Shown in pieces: positions 44,935 through 54,339 of a stretch of 64,000 nucleotides of DNA (positions are counted from its first letter, which is position 1; every line of letters starts with the position of its first letter). The DNA is from Herpetosiphon aurantiacus DSM 785 (GTDB lineage: Bacteria; Chloroflexota; Chloroflexia; Chloroflexales; Herpetosiphonaceae). The stretch lies in NCBI GenBank assembly GCA_000018565.1, contig CP000875.1:759199-823198 (forward strand), given 5' to 3'. Made by a program: the position numbers and the translations under genes. A model generated the notes under the pieces. The model ran no database searches and was not told the origin of the DNA. It saw nothing but the letters and a program-made list of their open reading frames with translations.

Positions 44935-46785
44935 TTAATTACCATTGGCGAGCTTTTGTGCGTCGGCAATAAATTCTGCAATAATTACTTCATCTGCAAA
45001 TTGTTGGATCATTATGTGGGCTTGGGTCAGCGTTTCTGGAACCAAATCGTTAATCATAGCTAATAATTCTGTAGCAATCGCCGACGAGACCTTTATTCCG
45101 TTGCTTGTATGCTTGCGCTCGATGATTCGTTTGGCTTCGGCGTGAAAAATGTTGGCGGGCAAGTCTTTTAGGCGAATAGATAAATCGTGCAGTTCAAAGG
45201 CAAAACCAAGGGGGATTTGATCGGTTTGATGCCATTCAATTAATTTTTTAAGTCGATTGTAAAATGAATATTTGCTTTCAATCCATGAGCCAACGATAAT
45301 TCGATCTGCACCGCCACGTTTGCTGAGGTTGATTGCCAGCGCATTTTTGCCTACAAAGCCTTTGGCTTTTTTCTCAGCAGCGCGTGCCAAATCTAAGGCA
45401 TCGGATAATGGCTCAAGGTGATGGACAATTGCAATGCCAACCGAGAGCGTTGGCGAACGATCTGTTTTATCTTTAAAGTTACTTAAAAGCGTTTGAAACC
45501 TTTTAGCCAACGCATCGGCACATTCCAATGCAGTATGCAACGGTAAAAATGCTAAAACATCATCGCCGCCCGAATAGACTAAGGCTCCTTGATGTTTTGC
45601 GACGATGGTTGCAACAGATCGCTCTTCAGAATCATTCAAAGGATTGATGTCACGTTTATTATCTGCAAATTTTGCTAAGGCTTTTGATATTTCCTGATGT
45701 TTTTCAATTACCTCTTGGTTATTAATCACACTACCCATCGCATCGCCATCAGCATGGAGGATTGCATAGTAGGGAATGGGACGTTTTTTAACACCTAAAG
45801 CGGTATAGAATGCTTCCAATGCGTTTTGAGCATCGGATAGATCATTACCTTCTAATGTGTCGTTAAATCGCTCAGCAAATAAGAGTGATCCATCTATATT
45901 ACCGAAATTCTTTTGTGATTTTGGGGTTCTTTCATTGTCAATATATTTTATCAGAGTGGAATTTGTATTGAAAAAATTAATGTATCTATTCCATGGATCA
46001 ATAAGACTGATATTGGCATTTGCCTCATCATATTTATTTAAAAAGTTGAACATCGGAATTGCCGCCATATGTGAGGTACTTGGAAACCTTGAATCGATAC
46101 CTTTTTGACCATGCCGTTTGAGCATATCAACGCCTGATAAACGTTCACCGACGTTGATGCCATAATCACGATAGAGCCTAGCCACGATTTTGGCGTATTC
46201 TGGCGAGGTATTCGCCATCCCAGCAGGGGGATAGTATTTTTCATCAATTACCGATTCACGTTCGCCATCGATTGAGGATTTTGGCGCGTTTGTGCCCCAC
46301 GTCACCTCGCTAAAATTACGGGTATTTTTGCGGGCTGCCATTAAGTGCTCAAGCTGCTCGCGAGTTTTCGCATAATCAGTCCCTAAGGGCAGGGCAACCC
46401 AATTGAATTCAACCAATGCGGCGATTTGATCAGCAGCTTGTTCATCGTAGAACGTTCCTTTAACTTGATCAAATGCGCCATCACGAATCTGATTTAAACG
46501 TTGCTCCAAGGCTTGTTTAGCTGTGTCAGCAATCTTTTTAATATCGCCCTCTACCTTGGCCAAAATTTTGTTAGGCACATTGAAGGCACTTTCTGGCGCT
46601 AAATCTTGGGCTGGATTGGTTGGATAAGGAAAGATCAAATTGCCTTTAGCTTGATAAATGCTTTTTGCCGCTGCTTTGGCTAATTCGCTGAGTAGCCACG
46701 AACCAAACCAGAGGTCGCGGGTGCGACGAGCACTGGCGATGAAATCTTGAACTGGGCCAATCGCGATTAGTAATAAATGAGACAT
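44935..46785 (-). CDS. cmr2: Cas10/Cmr2, cyclase present, HD domain absent
   Basis: 616 residues, shorter than the usual 800-900 for Cmr2. It begins directly with LIAIGPVQDFIASARRTRDLWFGSWLLSEL, the start of the D1 domain, so the N-terminal HD nuclease is missing. The first palm has HADGDAMGSV near 345-353 and the second has SGGDD at 405-409, the polymerase-type cyclase motif. Only one Cys (422) exists, so the usual Cas10 zinc ribbon is also lost. It should make cyclic oligoadenylate but not cut DNA by HD. First gene of the operon, with GGGGAG 6 bases upstream. Confidence 0.95.
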   Translation of the reverse strand: MSHLLLIAIGPVQDFIASARRTRDLWFGSWLLSELAKAAAKSIYQAKGNLIFPYPTNPAQDLAPESAFNVPNKILAKVEGDIKKIADTAKQALEQRLNQIRDGAFDQVKGTFYDEQAADQIAALVEFNWVALPLGTDYAKTREQLEHLMAARKNTRNFSEVTWGTNAPKSSIDGERESVIDEKYYPPAGMANTSPEYAKIVARLYRDYGINVGERLSGVDMLKRHGQKGIDSRFPSTSHMAAIPMFNFLNKYDEANANISLIDPWNRYINFFNTNSTLIKYIDNERTPKSQKNFGNIDGSLLFAERFNDTLEGNDLSDAQNALEAFYTALGVKKRPIPYYAILHADGDAMGSVINNQEVIEKHQEISKALAKFADNKRDINPLNDSEERSVATIVAKHQGALVYSGGDDVLAFLPLHTALECADALAKRFQTLLSNFKDKTDRSPTLSVGIAIVHHLEPLSDALDLARAAEKKAKGFVGKNALAINLSKRGGADRIIVGSWIESKYSFYNRLKKLIEWHQTDQIPLGFAFELHDLSIRLKDLPANIFHAEAKRIIERKHTSNGIKVSSAIATELLAMINDLVPETLTQAHIMIQQFADEVIIAEFIADAQKLANGN

Positions 46786-46848
46786 TACAACTCCCCAAAG
46801 AACTAACTGGCAACAGAGAGTGGTATAGTTGGCGTGGCTTGGTGGAAT

Positions 46849-46885
46849 GGTAGGAGCTATGTCCTATCCTACCAAGGATTGTCAA
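46849..46885 (-). promoter_or_regulatory. Candidate cmr promoter with operator-like palindrome
   Basis: TTGACA (minus strand, 46885-46880) is a perfect -35 box. GGTAGGA (46849-46855) and TCCTACC (46867-46873), 11-base spacer, form a palindrome in the spacer and -10 area. The -10 is weak. The layout suggests a repressed promoter. Confidence 0.5.
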
Positions 46886-46984
46886 TCACAGCCTGTACTA
46901 GGTATAGATGCAATCTCGAGTGATTTTTTGTATCCAATGTGAGTATTTTTTGCTTAATTGTTGATTAATGGTTGCCACAACCCT

Positions 46985-47014
46985 TTGACTTTTGGCGTAT
47001 CAATCGTTGATAAT
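46985..47014 (+). promoter_or_regulatory. Promoter of the kinase gene
   Basis: TTGACT (46985-46990) and GATAAT (47009-47014) with an 18-base spacer. The GTG start at 47050 lies 35 bases downstream, after a GGGGGAAA ribosome site. Confidence 0.6.
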
Positions 47015-47049
47015 ACAGGCTACGCAATCATGTAGCGGCGGGGGAAACT

Positions 47050-48552
47050 GTGTTTGCTGATTTGCTGCCTGATGGCACGATCCTTCAAGGACAACACGAT
47101 CAATATCGGATTCTCGGCATCATCGGGCGCGGGGGCATGGGCGCGGTCTATCGCGGCGAGCGCCTCAGCGATGGCTCGACCTGGGCGATTAAAGAGATGC
47201 GCCCGCCAATCGAGGCCGCTCCCGAGGAAATTGCCGAAAATCGCAAGCTCTTTGACCAAGAAGCGCAATTATTGCAAACGCTCGATCATCCCAACTTGCC
47301 CAAAGTCGTCGATTCATTTGAGCAGGCTGGTCGCCCCACGCTGGTGATGGAGTTTGTCCAAGGCAAAACGCTCGAAGATAAGCAGCGTGAAATGAATGCG
47401 CCATTTTTTCAACGTGATGTGCTGAATTGGGGTGTGCAGATTGCCCGCGTACTCAATTATTTGCATAGCCAAAATCCACCAATTATTTTTCGTGATATGA
47501 AGCCGCCAAATGTGATGCTCACGCCTGAAGGTATTATTAAGCTGATCGATTTTGGCGTGGCGCGAACCTACAAAACCAATAAAAGTAAAGATACAGTAGC
47601 CATGGGGTCGGCGGGCTATGCGCCACCGGAGCAATATGGCAAGGGCCAAACCGATGCACGAGCCGATATTTATGCTTTGGGCGCAACCCTGCTGCATATG
47701 CTGACCAATCTGCCACCTGTGCCGCTGCAGACTCCTAAAGATGGCTCGTTGATTAAGCACAATCAATCGGTTACGCCAGAGATGGAGCAGGTAATTATTC
47801 GGTCAATGGCGATGGATCGCGAAAAACGCTTTCAGACCATGGCTTCGTTTGAGCAAGCGTTGTTGGCGGTTGATCGTGGGGTGATTGTGCCCGATAAGCG
47901 CGATGATCCCACCATGATGTCGATGCCCGCACCAGTTCTTAATAATCCCAATCCGAACCCAAATCCTGCGCCAGCTTGGGGTAATCCGAATCCCAATCCA
48001 AACCCTGCGCCAGCTTGGGGCAATCCCAATCCAGCACCAGCCTGGGGCAATAATCCGCCGAATTACCAACAACCAGTGCCCCAGCCTGCGCCACCATCGT
48101 GGGCACCGCCAGTTCAAACCCCTGCTTGGTCACCGCCGCCCCAAGCTAATGGCCCAATTTGCGATCAATGTGGCCGTATGAATAAACCCAATGCGCGGTT
48201 TTGCGCTGGTTGTGGTGCGGCAATCAAACGGGCTGTGCCCAAGCTGGTCATTACCTCGCCCCGCGCGGTGTGGGAATTGGCATTAACTCATTTTCCTTGC
48301 CGGATTGGGCGGCGTGATCCGGCGCAAAATCATCATCCTGAGATCGATTTGGCTGAGCATGATCGGGGCGTGGCCTCGCGCCGCCATGCCGTGATCGAAC
48401 AACAGGGTGACCATCATTTATTAATTGATTTGGGCAGCATCAATGGCACAAGCATCAATGGCGTGCCGATGACTGCCTATCAACCGCACCATCTGCGGCC
48501 TGGCGACCGGATTCGGATTGGTGATGTTGAAATGGTTTTTAGTATCGAGTAG
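47050..48552 (+). CDS. Ser/Thr kinase with zinc ribbon and FHA domain
   Basis: 500 residues, GTG start after GGGGGAAAC. Kinase domain about 15-285: glycine loop GRGGMGAVY (26-34), Lys48 (WAIKEM), catalytic loop FRDMKPPNV (His of HRD is Phe), IDFGVART and APPEQYG. Then comes a Pro/Asn linker with repeats NPNPAPAWG, a zinc ribbon CDQCGRMNKPNARFCAGCG (about 373-391) and an FHA domain with GRRDP, SRRHAVI and SINGTSING. It signals by phosphopeptide binding. Next is a hydrolase gene two bases later, so they form an operon. Confidence 0.95.
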   Translation: MFADLLPDGTILQGQHDQYRILGIIGRGGMGAVYRGERLSDGSTWAIKEMRPPIEAAPEEIAENRKLFDQEAQLLQTLDHPNLPKVVDSFEQAGRPTLVMEFVQGKTLEDKQREMNAPFFQRDVLNWGVQIARVLNYLHSQNPPIIFRDMKPPNVMLTPEGIIKLIDFGVARTYKTNKSKDTVAMGSAGYAPPEQYGKGQTDARADIYALGATLLHMLTNLPPVPLQTPKDGSLIKHNQSVTPEMEQVIIRSMAMDREKRFQTMASFEQALLAVDRGVIVPDKRDDPTMMSMPAPVLNNPNPNPNPAPAWGNPNPNPNPAPAWGNPNPAPAWGNNPPNYQQPVPQPAPPSWAPPVQTPAWSPPPQANGPICDQCGRMNKPNARFCAGCGAAIKRAVPKLVITSPRAVWELALTHFPCRIGRRDPAQNHHPEIDLAEHDRGVASRRHAVIEQQGDHHLLIDLGSINGTSINGVPMTAYQPHHLRPGDRIRIGDVEMVFSIE

Positions 48553-48554
48553 TT

Positions 48555-49439
48555 ATGAAACGTAAATTATGGCTTGGGGCTGGCCTGAGTGCCGCCGCCA
48601 GTGCACTTGCTGGCATCGCGGCCTATGCCGCCCATCGTTTAAGTGGCCCAACTGCCGCGCTCAAACGTGAAACGCTGTTTGCTTTTACGCCGTTTGAAAC
48701 CGGGGTTGATTGGGAAGAAGTTCGGTTTAATTCGGTCGATGGCTTGCAAATTCGAGCATGGTGGCTTGGCCGCCCTGAAAGCAAGCGGGTCGTGATTGGC
48801 TGCCATGGTCATCGGGGCCGCAAAGACGAGTTGCTTGGCATTGGTTCAGGCTTGTGGCGAGCAGGCATGAATGTGCTAATTTTCGATTTTCGCGGGCGTG
48901 GCGAGAGCGATGATTCAATTTGTTCGTTGGCCTATCACGAGGTTGGCGATTTGCATGGCGCGATCAAGTATGTTGAAGCACGCTTGCCCGAAGCGCAAAT
49001 TGGGGTGATTGGCTATTCAATGGGTGCGGCGGTCAGCCTGTTAGGCAGCGCCGATCAGCCAGCGGTTAAGGCTGTCGTTGCTGATAGTAGCTTTGCCGAA
49101 ATGGCCAATTTGGTTGATTTTGCTTTGGCCAATCGGCGTTTGCCGCCTCGCCCATTGCGAGCTTTAGCCGACCAGATTACTGCCCAACGTTATGGCTATC
49201 GCTTCGAGGCCGTGCGGCCAATCGAGGCCTTGATTCGCTATGGGCAACGGCCATTGCTGGTTATTCATTGCACTGGTGATACGGTGATTCCCGTGGTTGA
49301 TGCCTATGATTTGTATGCCGCCGCCCAAGGCCCGAAAGAACTGTGGATTGTTGAAGACATGCCTCATTGCGGAGCGTATTTCGCTGATCGCCCAGCCTAT
49401 GTTAAACGAGTCGCCGAGTTTTTCGAGCGCTATTTGTGA
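48555..49439 (+). CDS. Alpha/beta hydrolase, membrane-anchored
   Basis: 294 residues starting 2 bases after the kinase stop. A signal-anchor helix LWLGAGLSAAASALAGIAAYAA (5-26) is followed by the hydrolase core with CHGHRGRKDE (oxyanion), the nucleophile elbow GYSMGAAVSL near 155, an acid Asp in CTGDTVIPVV and a His in MPHCGAY. A peptidase S9-like or esterase activity is likely, facing the outside. Substrate unknown. Confidence 0.85.
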   Translation: MKRKLWLGAGLSAAASALAGIAAYAAHRLSGPTAALKRETLFAFTPFETGVDWEEVRFNSVDGLQIRAWWLGRPESKRVVIGCHGHRGRKDELLGIGSGLWRAGMNVLIFDFRGRGESDDSICSLAYHEVGDLHGAIKYVEARLPEAQIGVIGYSMGAAVSLLGSADQPAVKAVVADSSFAEMANLVDFALANRRLPPRPLRALADQITAQRYGYRFEAVRPIEALIRYGQRPLLVIHCTGDTVIPVVDAYDLYAAAQGPKELWIVEDMPHCGAYFADRPAYVKRVAEFFERYL

Positions 49440-49444
49440 CGAGG

Positions 49445-49533
49445 TGCTAGGTTTCAGGGGCTAGGGGCCAGAAATTGAGGAATTTAGCATTACTTTTTCT
49501 GACCCCTGACAACTAGCCCCTGACCCCTTGCTC
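49445..49533. repeat. Inverted CCCCTAG-type repeat
   Basis: GGGGCTAGGGGCCAGAAA (from 49457) faces CTGACCCCTGACAACTAGCCCCTGACCCC (49499-49527; two overlapping parts of the inverted match). It can form a long imperfect hairpin between the hydrolase and the U32 gene. Similar CCCTGACCCC runs occur near 52370. Confidence 0.5.
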
Positions 49534-49534
49534 A

Positions 49535-52060
49535 CTACTGCATCAATGGTACGCGCAGATAATCATTGGGAATAAACAAACTGCCTTGGGTGATGCCCTG
49601 CGGCGCTGCCTTGCGTAATTGCTCGGCCAAAACACTGCTGGGTTGTTGGCCGAGCAAGGTGCGATCAAAGGCTGCAATAATTGCCGCTACTTGTTCAGCC
49701 GTTTCGTGCACAAATTCCAAGCGATAATGCACAATACCAGCAGCTCGCCAAGCATCAAGATGCTCCACAGCCGTTTGTGCTTCAGCACCAAACACCGTAT
49801 TGCGACAGCCAACATCAGCCATTACTGGATGCGCCCGCCCATTCAGATCGCGTAACTCGACCCGATGCTTCTCGCAGGGATGGCCACAATCTTTGAAGCT
49901 CGTACCATTTGAGAGGAAGCGGCAAAACACACAATGCTCGGTGTGGAATACAGGCAAATGTTGATAGGCGATCACTTCAACCGCTGCACTGCCCAATTGC
50001 TCAGCCAAGGCCGCAACTTGGGCCGCATTCAAATCGTGGGTCGGCGTAATCCGCTCTAAGCCTAATTCGAGCAGGGTGTTGGCGGTAATGCTATTGGCGG
50101 CGTTCAGACTAAAATCGCCAATCAAGGCTGGGTGTTGCTCTTGGCGCAAGGCTTCGAGTAAGCCCGTTGAACGTACTACAATTTCGCAGCCAAGCTTGAG
50201 CAAAAAGTGAATAATTCGTTGTTCGCTAGGTTTGAGCACCCGTGGGCTAGCCACGCGCACCGTAATTCCATGAGCTTGGACTAACTCGACTGCTGGCTTC
50301 AAGCCATACAATTCCAAATAATCGAGGGTGATGCTGTCCGGTTTGGCGGCGATGGCAGCTTGTAATTGCTCAGGCGTGCGTACCAAAATATGCAATTGAG
50401 GCGTATTGCTGAGGCTTGGAGTTGCTTGAACAGTTTGCTGTGCTTGGGCCAAAACCTCAAGTGGCGCTTGAATCTGGCGCGTTGGCGTGGCGGCTTGCAA
50501 GGCACTAAGTTGTTCGATTGCTTGGCGGCGCAGGTTATTCAGCAACGAGCTGGGCACAAACGGCTGGCCACTACTATCAACATTCATTTCGGCCAAACTG
50601 TAGGCGGTATTACCCAAACGGCTAGCTTGATCAAACAGAAATTCGTTGGTCAAGGCGCGGTTCTGCGAGCGTGGCAATGGCTCAGGCGATTGCACGGTTA
50701 CGCTGAATTGAGGATAATTGCTGACCGTCCAGGTTAATTGTAAAGGCTGGCCTTCGTGGGCTACAACATGCACCTGCAAAGGTTGTTTGGCGACAGGCGC
50801 GGCGGCCTCTAAAAACGGCTTGGCAGCGCGATCAAGCTCAGGATCGTGGCTACGCCAAATCAAATCGCCAATGCGAATGCGGTTAGGCTTGATTGCTTGC
50901 GGACCGAAACGTAGCTCAATTTCGCCAGTTGGCAAGGCTTCGATGCCATAAATTCGCCCACCTTCTTCACGTTCTTCAGGGCTGCGCCAGTTGGCGGCAT
51001 CAAAGACCACGCCATCGCCAGCCTTGAGCGGGGCGATGGCGTGATTTTCGTGGGGCTTGAGCACAATCCGTTCGCCATAGATATCGCTGACAGTACCGAT
51101 CAATACGCCACGGTGACGCGGTGCACGGCCATTGACTACGGTTTGATGATTGGTTCCGCCGATGAAAAATGTGCCTAAGCCACGCGAATAGACTTGCTCT
51201 AATTGCAACTCTTCGGCGGGTGTAATGCTCAAGGGCAAGCCAGCCCAAGCCTCATCAACCGCCTTGCGATAGGCGCTGGTAGTCAAGGCCACATAATCGG
51301 CATCTTTGTAGCGGCCTTCGATTTTCAGCGACGAAATACCCAATTTGATAATATCGTGCATCAAGGGCACAGCATACAAATCGCCTGGCGAGAGCAAATA
51401 CCGTGCATCGGCCAAGGGTTTGTGCTTGCCATCAACCAATAATTGGTAGGGCAACCGACAGGCTTGAGCGCATTGGCCGCGGTTGGCACTACGCCCGCCC
51501 CATGCTTCCGAGGAGAAACATTGGCCCGAATACGAGACGCACAAGGCTCCATGGACAAACATTTCTAGCTCGCAATCGGTGGCTTGGCGAATTGCGGCAA
51601 TTTCAGCCAGCGATAATTCACGGGCCAAAACTACCCGATTGGCTCCGAAACGACGCGCTAATTCAACCCCTTCTGCGCTGGTGATGCTCATTTGAGTGCT
51701 GCCATGCACTTCCATTTCGGGGGCGATTTGGCGGGCAAGCTGAGCGATGCCAATATCTTGCACAATCACCGCATCGGCTCCAGCCTCGGCAATTGCTGCC
51801 AACGAGCGGGTGGCTTCGCGCAATTCGTGTTCAAACACCAAGGTATTGAAGGTCACAAAGCCGCGCACACCACGTTGATGCAGGGTACGCATTACGTCGG
51901 GCAACTCGCTGAGCGTAAAACCCACCTTGGCGCGGGCGGTAAAATGCTTCAAACCAAAATAAACCGCATCTGCACCTGCTTCGATTGCGGCATGCAACTG
52001 CGGCCAATAGCCCGCTGGACTCATCACTTCGGGCTTGGAAAAACGGCGTTGTTCGCTCAT
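49535..52060 (-). CDS. U32 family protein with DUF3656, RNA hydroxylase type
   Basis: 841 residues. The N-terminal U32 domain (about 8-330) has VMSPAGYWPQLHAAIEAGADAVYFG and the cysteine cluster HGALCVSYSGQCFSSE with RGQCAQACR (about 172-205). The central part (about 395-510) is a DUF3656-like insert, and the C-terminal domain holds VFHTEHCVFCRFLSNG and CGHPCEKH. Enzymes such as RlhA and TrhP with this cysteine set hydroxylate rRNA or tRNA bases using iron. It was annotated as collagenase in older work. It has no neighbour on the same strand. Confidence 0.9.
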   Translation of the reverse strand: MSEQRRFSKPEVMSPAGYWPQLHAAIEAGADAVYFGLKHFTARAKVGFTLSELPDVMRTLHQRGVRGFVTFNTLVFEHELREATRSLAAIAEAGADAVIVQDIGIAQLARQIAPEMEVHGSTQMSITSAEGVELARRFGANRVVLARELSLAEIAAIRQATDCELEMFVHGALCVSYSGQCFSSEAWGGRSANRGQCAQACRLPYQLLVDGKHKPLADARYLLSPGDLYAVPLMHDIIKLGISSLKIEGRYKDADYVALTTSAYRKAVDEAWAGLPLSITPAEELQLEQVYSRGLGTFFIGGTNHQTVVNGRAPRHRGVLIGTVSDIYGERIVLKPHENHAIAPLKAGDGVVFDAANWRSPEEREEGGRIYGIEALPTGEIELRFGPQAIKPNRIRIGDLIWRSHDPELDRAAKPFLEAAAPVAKQPLQVHVVAHEGQPLQLTWTVSNYPQFSVTVQSPEPLPRSQNRALTNEFLFDQASRLGNTAYSLAEMNVDSSGQPFVPSSLLNNLRRQAIEQLSALQAATPTRQIQAPLEVLAQAQQTVQATPSLSNTPQLHILVRTPEQLQAAIAAKPDSITLDYLELYGLKPAVELVQAHGITVRVASPRVLKPSEQRIIHFLLKLGCEIVVRSTGLLEALRQEQHPALIGDFSLNAANSITANTLLELGLERITPTHDLNAAQVAALAEQLGSAAVEVIAYQHLPVFHTEHCVFCRFLSNGTSFKDCGHPCEKHRVELRDLNGRAHPVMADVGCRNTVFGAEAQTAVEHLDAWRAAGIVHYRLEFVHETAEQVAAIIAAFDRTLLGQQPSSVLAEQLRKAAPQGITQGSLFIPNDYLRVPLMQ

Positions 52061-52526
52061 GAAGTTCCTACATCTATTGTGGTAGCAATTGGGATTGCAT
52101 GGGATTAATCATCGTTGGGATTAAGCTTAACACATTTTAGCCAATTGGTTATTTTATGATCTTCTCGCTGACCTCTAATATCGGTTTCCTAGCTCTTTGA
52201 TTCGCCACCCTTCCGTCCCTCCGCCGGAGGGAAACGCAGTGGGTTTTCATCCCCCTGCACCCCCTAAAGTTCAATTTTTGATTTTCAGTGGTTGCCTGAT
52301 GAACCTAAAACTGAGTGATTCCCGATCCCCAGCCTGCGTGCTTTTTGCGTTCTTCGCGGTTCCTGTTCCCTAATCCCTGACCCCTGCTATCTGAACCCCG
52401 AACCCTGATTTCAAATGTGCCCATGATTGTGCATCAAGCATGGCCCAACTTCTGCTACAATAGAAGTGGGAACCGTGTGTTGATGCGTGCAAAGTCGCAT
52501 CCTTGAGATCAAAAGGAGTCCATACA
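52061..52526. other. Intergenic with palindromic repeat and sod promoter
   Basis: No gene. It holds CCCTCCGCCGGAGGG (52214-52228), a perfect GC palindrome, and a CCCTGACCCCTG-type run near 52370. The sodA promoter region lies at its right end. Confidence 0.6.
52446..52471 (+). promoter_or_regulatory. Palindrome over the sodA -10 box
   Basis: ACTTCT (52449-52454) and AGAAGT (52463-52468) flank TACAAT (52456-52461), with further CCC/GGG pairing at the ends. Repressor binding here would block the promoter. Confidence 0.5.
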
Positions 52527-53129
52527 ATGGCTTTTGAACTGCCAGCGTTGCCCTATGCAACCGATGCCTTAGAAAAAGCAATCGATGCGCAAACCATGGA
52601 AATTCACCATGGCAAGCACCACGCTGCCTATGTGAATAACCTCAACGCTGCCTTGGAAAAATATCCCGAATTGCAAAGCAAATCATTGCACGAGTTGATC
52701 AGCGATTTGAACAGCTTGCCCGAAGATATTCGCACCGCTGTGCGCAATAACGGCGGCGGCCATGCCAACCACAGTTTGTTCTGGAACATCCTCAGCCCAA
52801 ACGGCGGCGGCGAACCAACCGGCAAACTTGGCGATGAAATCAACGCGACCTTTGGCTCACTCGATGCCTTCAAGGAACAATTTGCCAAGGCTGCAACCAC
52901 TCGCTTCGGCTCAGGCTGGGCTTGGTTGATTCGCACTAGCGAAGGTAAATTGGCCGTAACCAGCACCGCCAACCAAGACTCACCAGTCATGGAAGGCCAA
53001 ACTCCCTTGTTGGGCTTGGATGTTTGGGAACACGCCTACTACTTGCGCTACCAAAATCGCCGCCCCGACTACATCAAAACGTGGTGGGAAGTGTTGGATT
53101 GGAACAAAGTTGCTGAAAACGATAAGTAA
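52527..53129 (+). CDS. sodA: Superoxide dismutase, Fe/Mn type
   Basis: 200 residues from the ATG at 52527 ([10 protein letters not shown]), AAAAGGAG 8 bases upstream; the frame start at 52503 is not used. Metal ligands: His in [12 protein letters not shown], His in [11 protein letters not shown], and Asp and His in [12 protein letters not shown]. The motif GSGWAWL and the NQDSP patch are typical for Mn-using members. It removes superoxide in the cytosol. Confidence 0.95.
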   Translation: MAFELPALPYATDALEKAIDAQTMEIHHGKHHAAYVNNLNAALEKYPELQSKSLHELISDLNSLPEDIRTAVRNNGGGHANHSLFWNILSPNGGGEPTGKLGDEINATFGSLDAFKEQFAKAATTRFGSGWAWLIRTSEGKLAVTSTANQDSPVMEGQTPLLGLDVWEHAYYLRYQNRRPDYIKTWWEVLDWNKVAENDK

Positions 53130-53151
53130 GCCTGATTAACCACAGGTTTGA

Positions 53152-53181
53152 GCACGGGTGGTTGTTGCCATCCGTGCTTTT
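53152..53181 (+). terminator. Terminator of sodA
   Basis: GCACGGGTGG (53152-53161) with CCATCCGTGC (53168-53177), one wobble, followed by TTTT. Confidence 0.75.
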
Positions 53182-53199
53182 GAGTTAAGGAGGATACAA

Positions 53200-53601
53200 A
53201 TGGCGTTTTGGTTGCTCAAAACTGAGCCAAATGAGTTTAGTTGGGAGGATTTGCTGCGCGATGGTTCGACGGTTTGGAATGGCGTAACCAACGCCCAAGC
53301 CTTGATTAATCTGCGTGCCATGCAGCTTGATGACCAATGTTTGATCTATCACAGTGGCGATGTACGGGCTGCTGTGGGCATTGCGCGGGTTAGTCGCACC
53401 GCCTACCCCGACCCCAACAGCGAAAACCCCAAGCATGTAGTGGTCGAGATTGAGCCAGTTGGCCCGCTTGCTCAGCCAGTAAGTTTAGCCCAAATCAAAG
53501 CCGAACCCAGCTTGGCCGATTGGGCCTTGGTGCGTCAATCGCGGCTTTCGGTTGTGCCATGCAACCCTGAACAATGGGCTTGGATTATCGCCCAAGCTTG
53601 A
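53200..53601 (+). CDS. EVE domain protein
   Basis: 133 residues from the ATG at 53200, with AAGGAGGAT 6 bases upstream. The EVE fold, related to PUA, shows WLLKTEPNEFSWEDL, TVWNGVTNAQALINLRAM and DDQCLIYHSGD. EVE proteins recognise modified DNA or RNA bases. It is a stand-alone domain. The terminator of sodA separates it weakly from that gene. Confidence 0.9.
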   Translation: MAFWLLKTEPNEFSWEDLLRDGSTVWNGVTNAQALINLRAMQLDDQCLIYHSGDVRAAVGIARVSRTAYPDPNSENPKHVVVEIEPVGPLAQPVSLAQIKAEPSLADWALVRQSRLSVVPCNPEQWAWIIAQA

Positions 53602-53717
53602 TCCTAAAATGCCGTTGCCAGGTTGGGAACAATCTAGCTAGCTAGCACGTTAGGCTAGTGCAATTGCAAACAACGAGAACGTTCTCCCGTGGAAATCTGG
53701 CAATGGAGCTAAAATAC

Positions 53718-54323
53718 ATGATCCGTCAATCAATTCTTGGTTTGGGCCTTGGGCTGTGCGCGAGTCTCTTGATCGCTTGTGGCGCGAATCAACCAACCGC
53801 CGTGCCTGCGGCCAATATGGTTAATCCGGCTTCGGCATTTTGTACGCAAAACGGGGGCACGCTGAATATTCGCCAAGACGCAGCTGGCAATCAAACGGGT
53901 TTTTGTGGCTTTCCCGATGGCAGCGAATGTGAAGAATGGGCCTTTCAGCGTGGCGAATGTCGCCCAACCAGCCAAAATCAAGCAGGCAGCGATGCCAGCG
54001 TCAAGCGGCTGACCATGCAAGATAACAATAGCAAAATTACCCTAAAAAAAGGCGAGATCATCGAAATTGTGCTGGCAAGCAACCCCAGCACGGGCTTTGC
54101 TTGGAGCACTGGCCCTGATGCTGGCAAACTGTTGCAGCAACAAGGCGCAGCGCAATTTCAATCCTCAGATCCGAATCCAAAACCAGGCTCTGGCGGCACT
54201 GAAACCTTCTATTTCCAAGCGGTCGAAGTTGGTTCAGGCAGTTTTGCCTTGGCGTACCAGCGTGGCTTTGAGAATGCTGACCCCAACCAACTCTTTTTAA
54301 TTGAGGTTGAGGTTACCGAATAA
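53718..54323 (+). CDS. Lipoprotein: DUF333 and chagasin-like inhibitor
   Basis: 201 residues from the ATG at 53718 (MIRQSILG), GGAG 8 bases upstream; a start at 53703 is possible. Lipobox LLIAC near residues 19-23. DUF333 domain about 36-80 (NPASAFCTQNGGTLNIR and GFPDGSECEEW). C-terminal Inhibitor I42 domain (about 97-200) with NPSTGFAW and the GSGSFALAYQRGFE motif. It is anchored outside the cell and probably blocks cysteine proteases of the chagasin target type. The fusion is uncommon. Confidence 0.8.
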   Translation: MIRQSILGLGLGLCASLLIACGANQPTAVPAANMVNPASAFCTQNGGTLNIRQDAAGNQTGFCGFPDGSECEEWAFQRGECRPTSQNQAGSDASVKRLTMQDNNSKITLKKGEIIEIVLASNPSTGFAWSTGPDAGKLLQQQGAAQFQSSDPNPKPGSGGTETFYFQAVEVGSGSFALAYQRGFENADPNQLFLIEVEVTE

Positions 54324-54339
54324 CCAAACTTGCCAAGCA

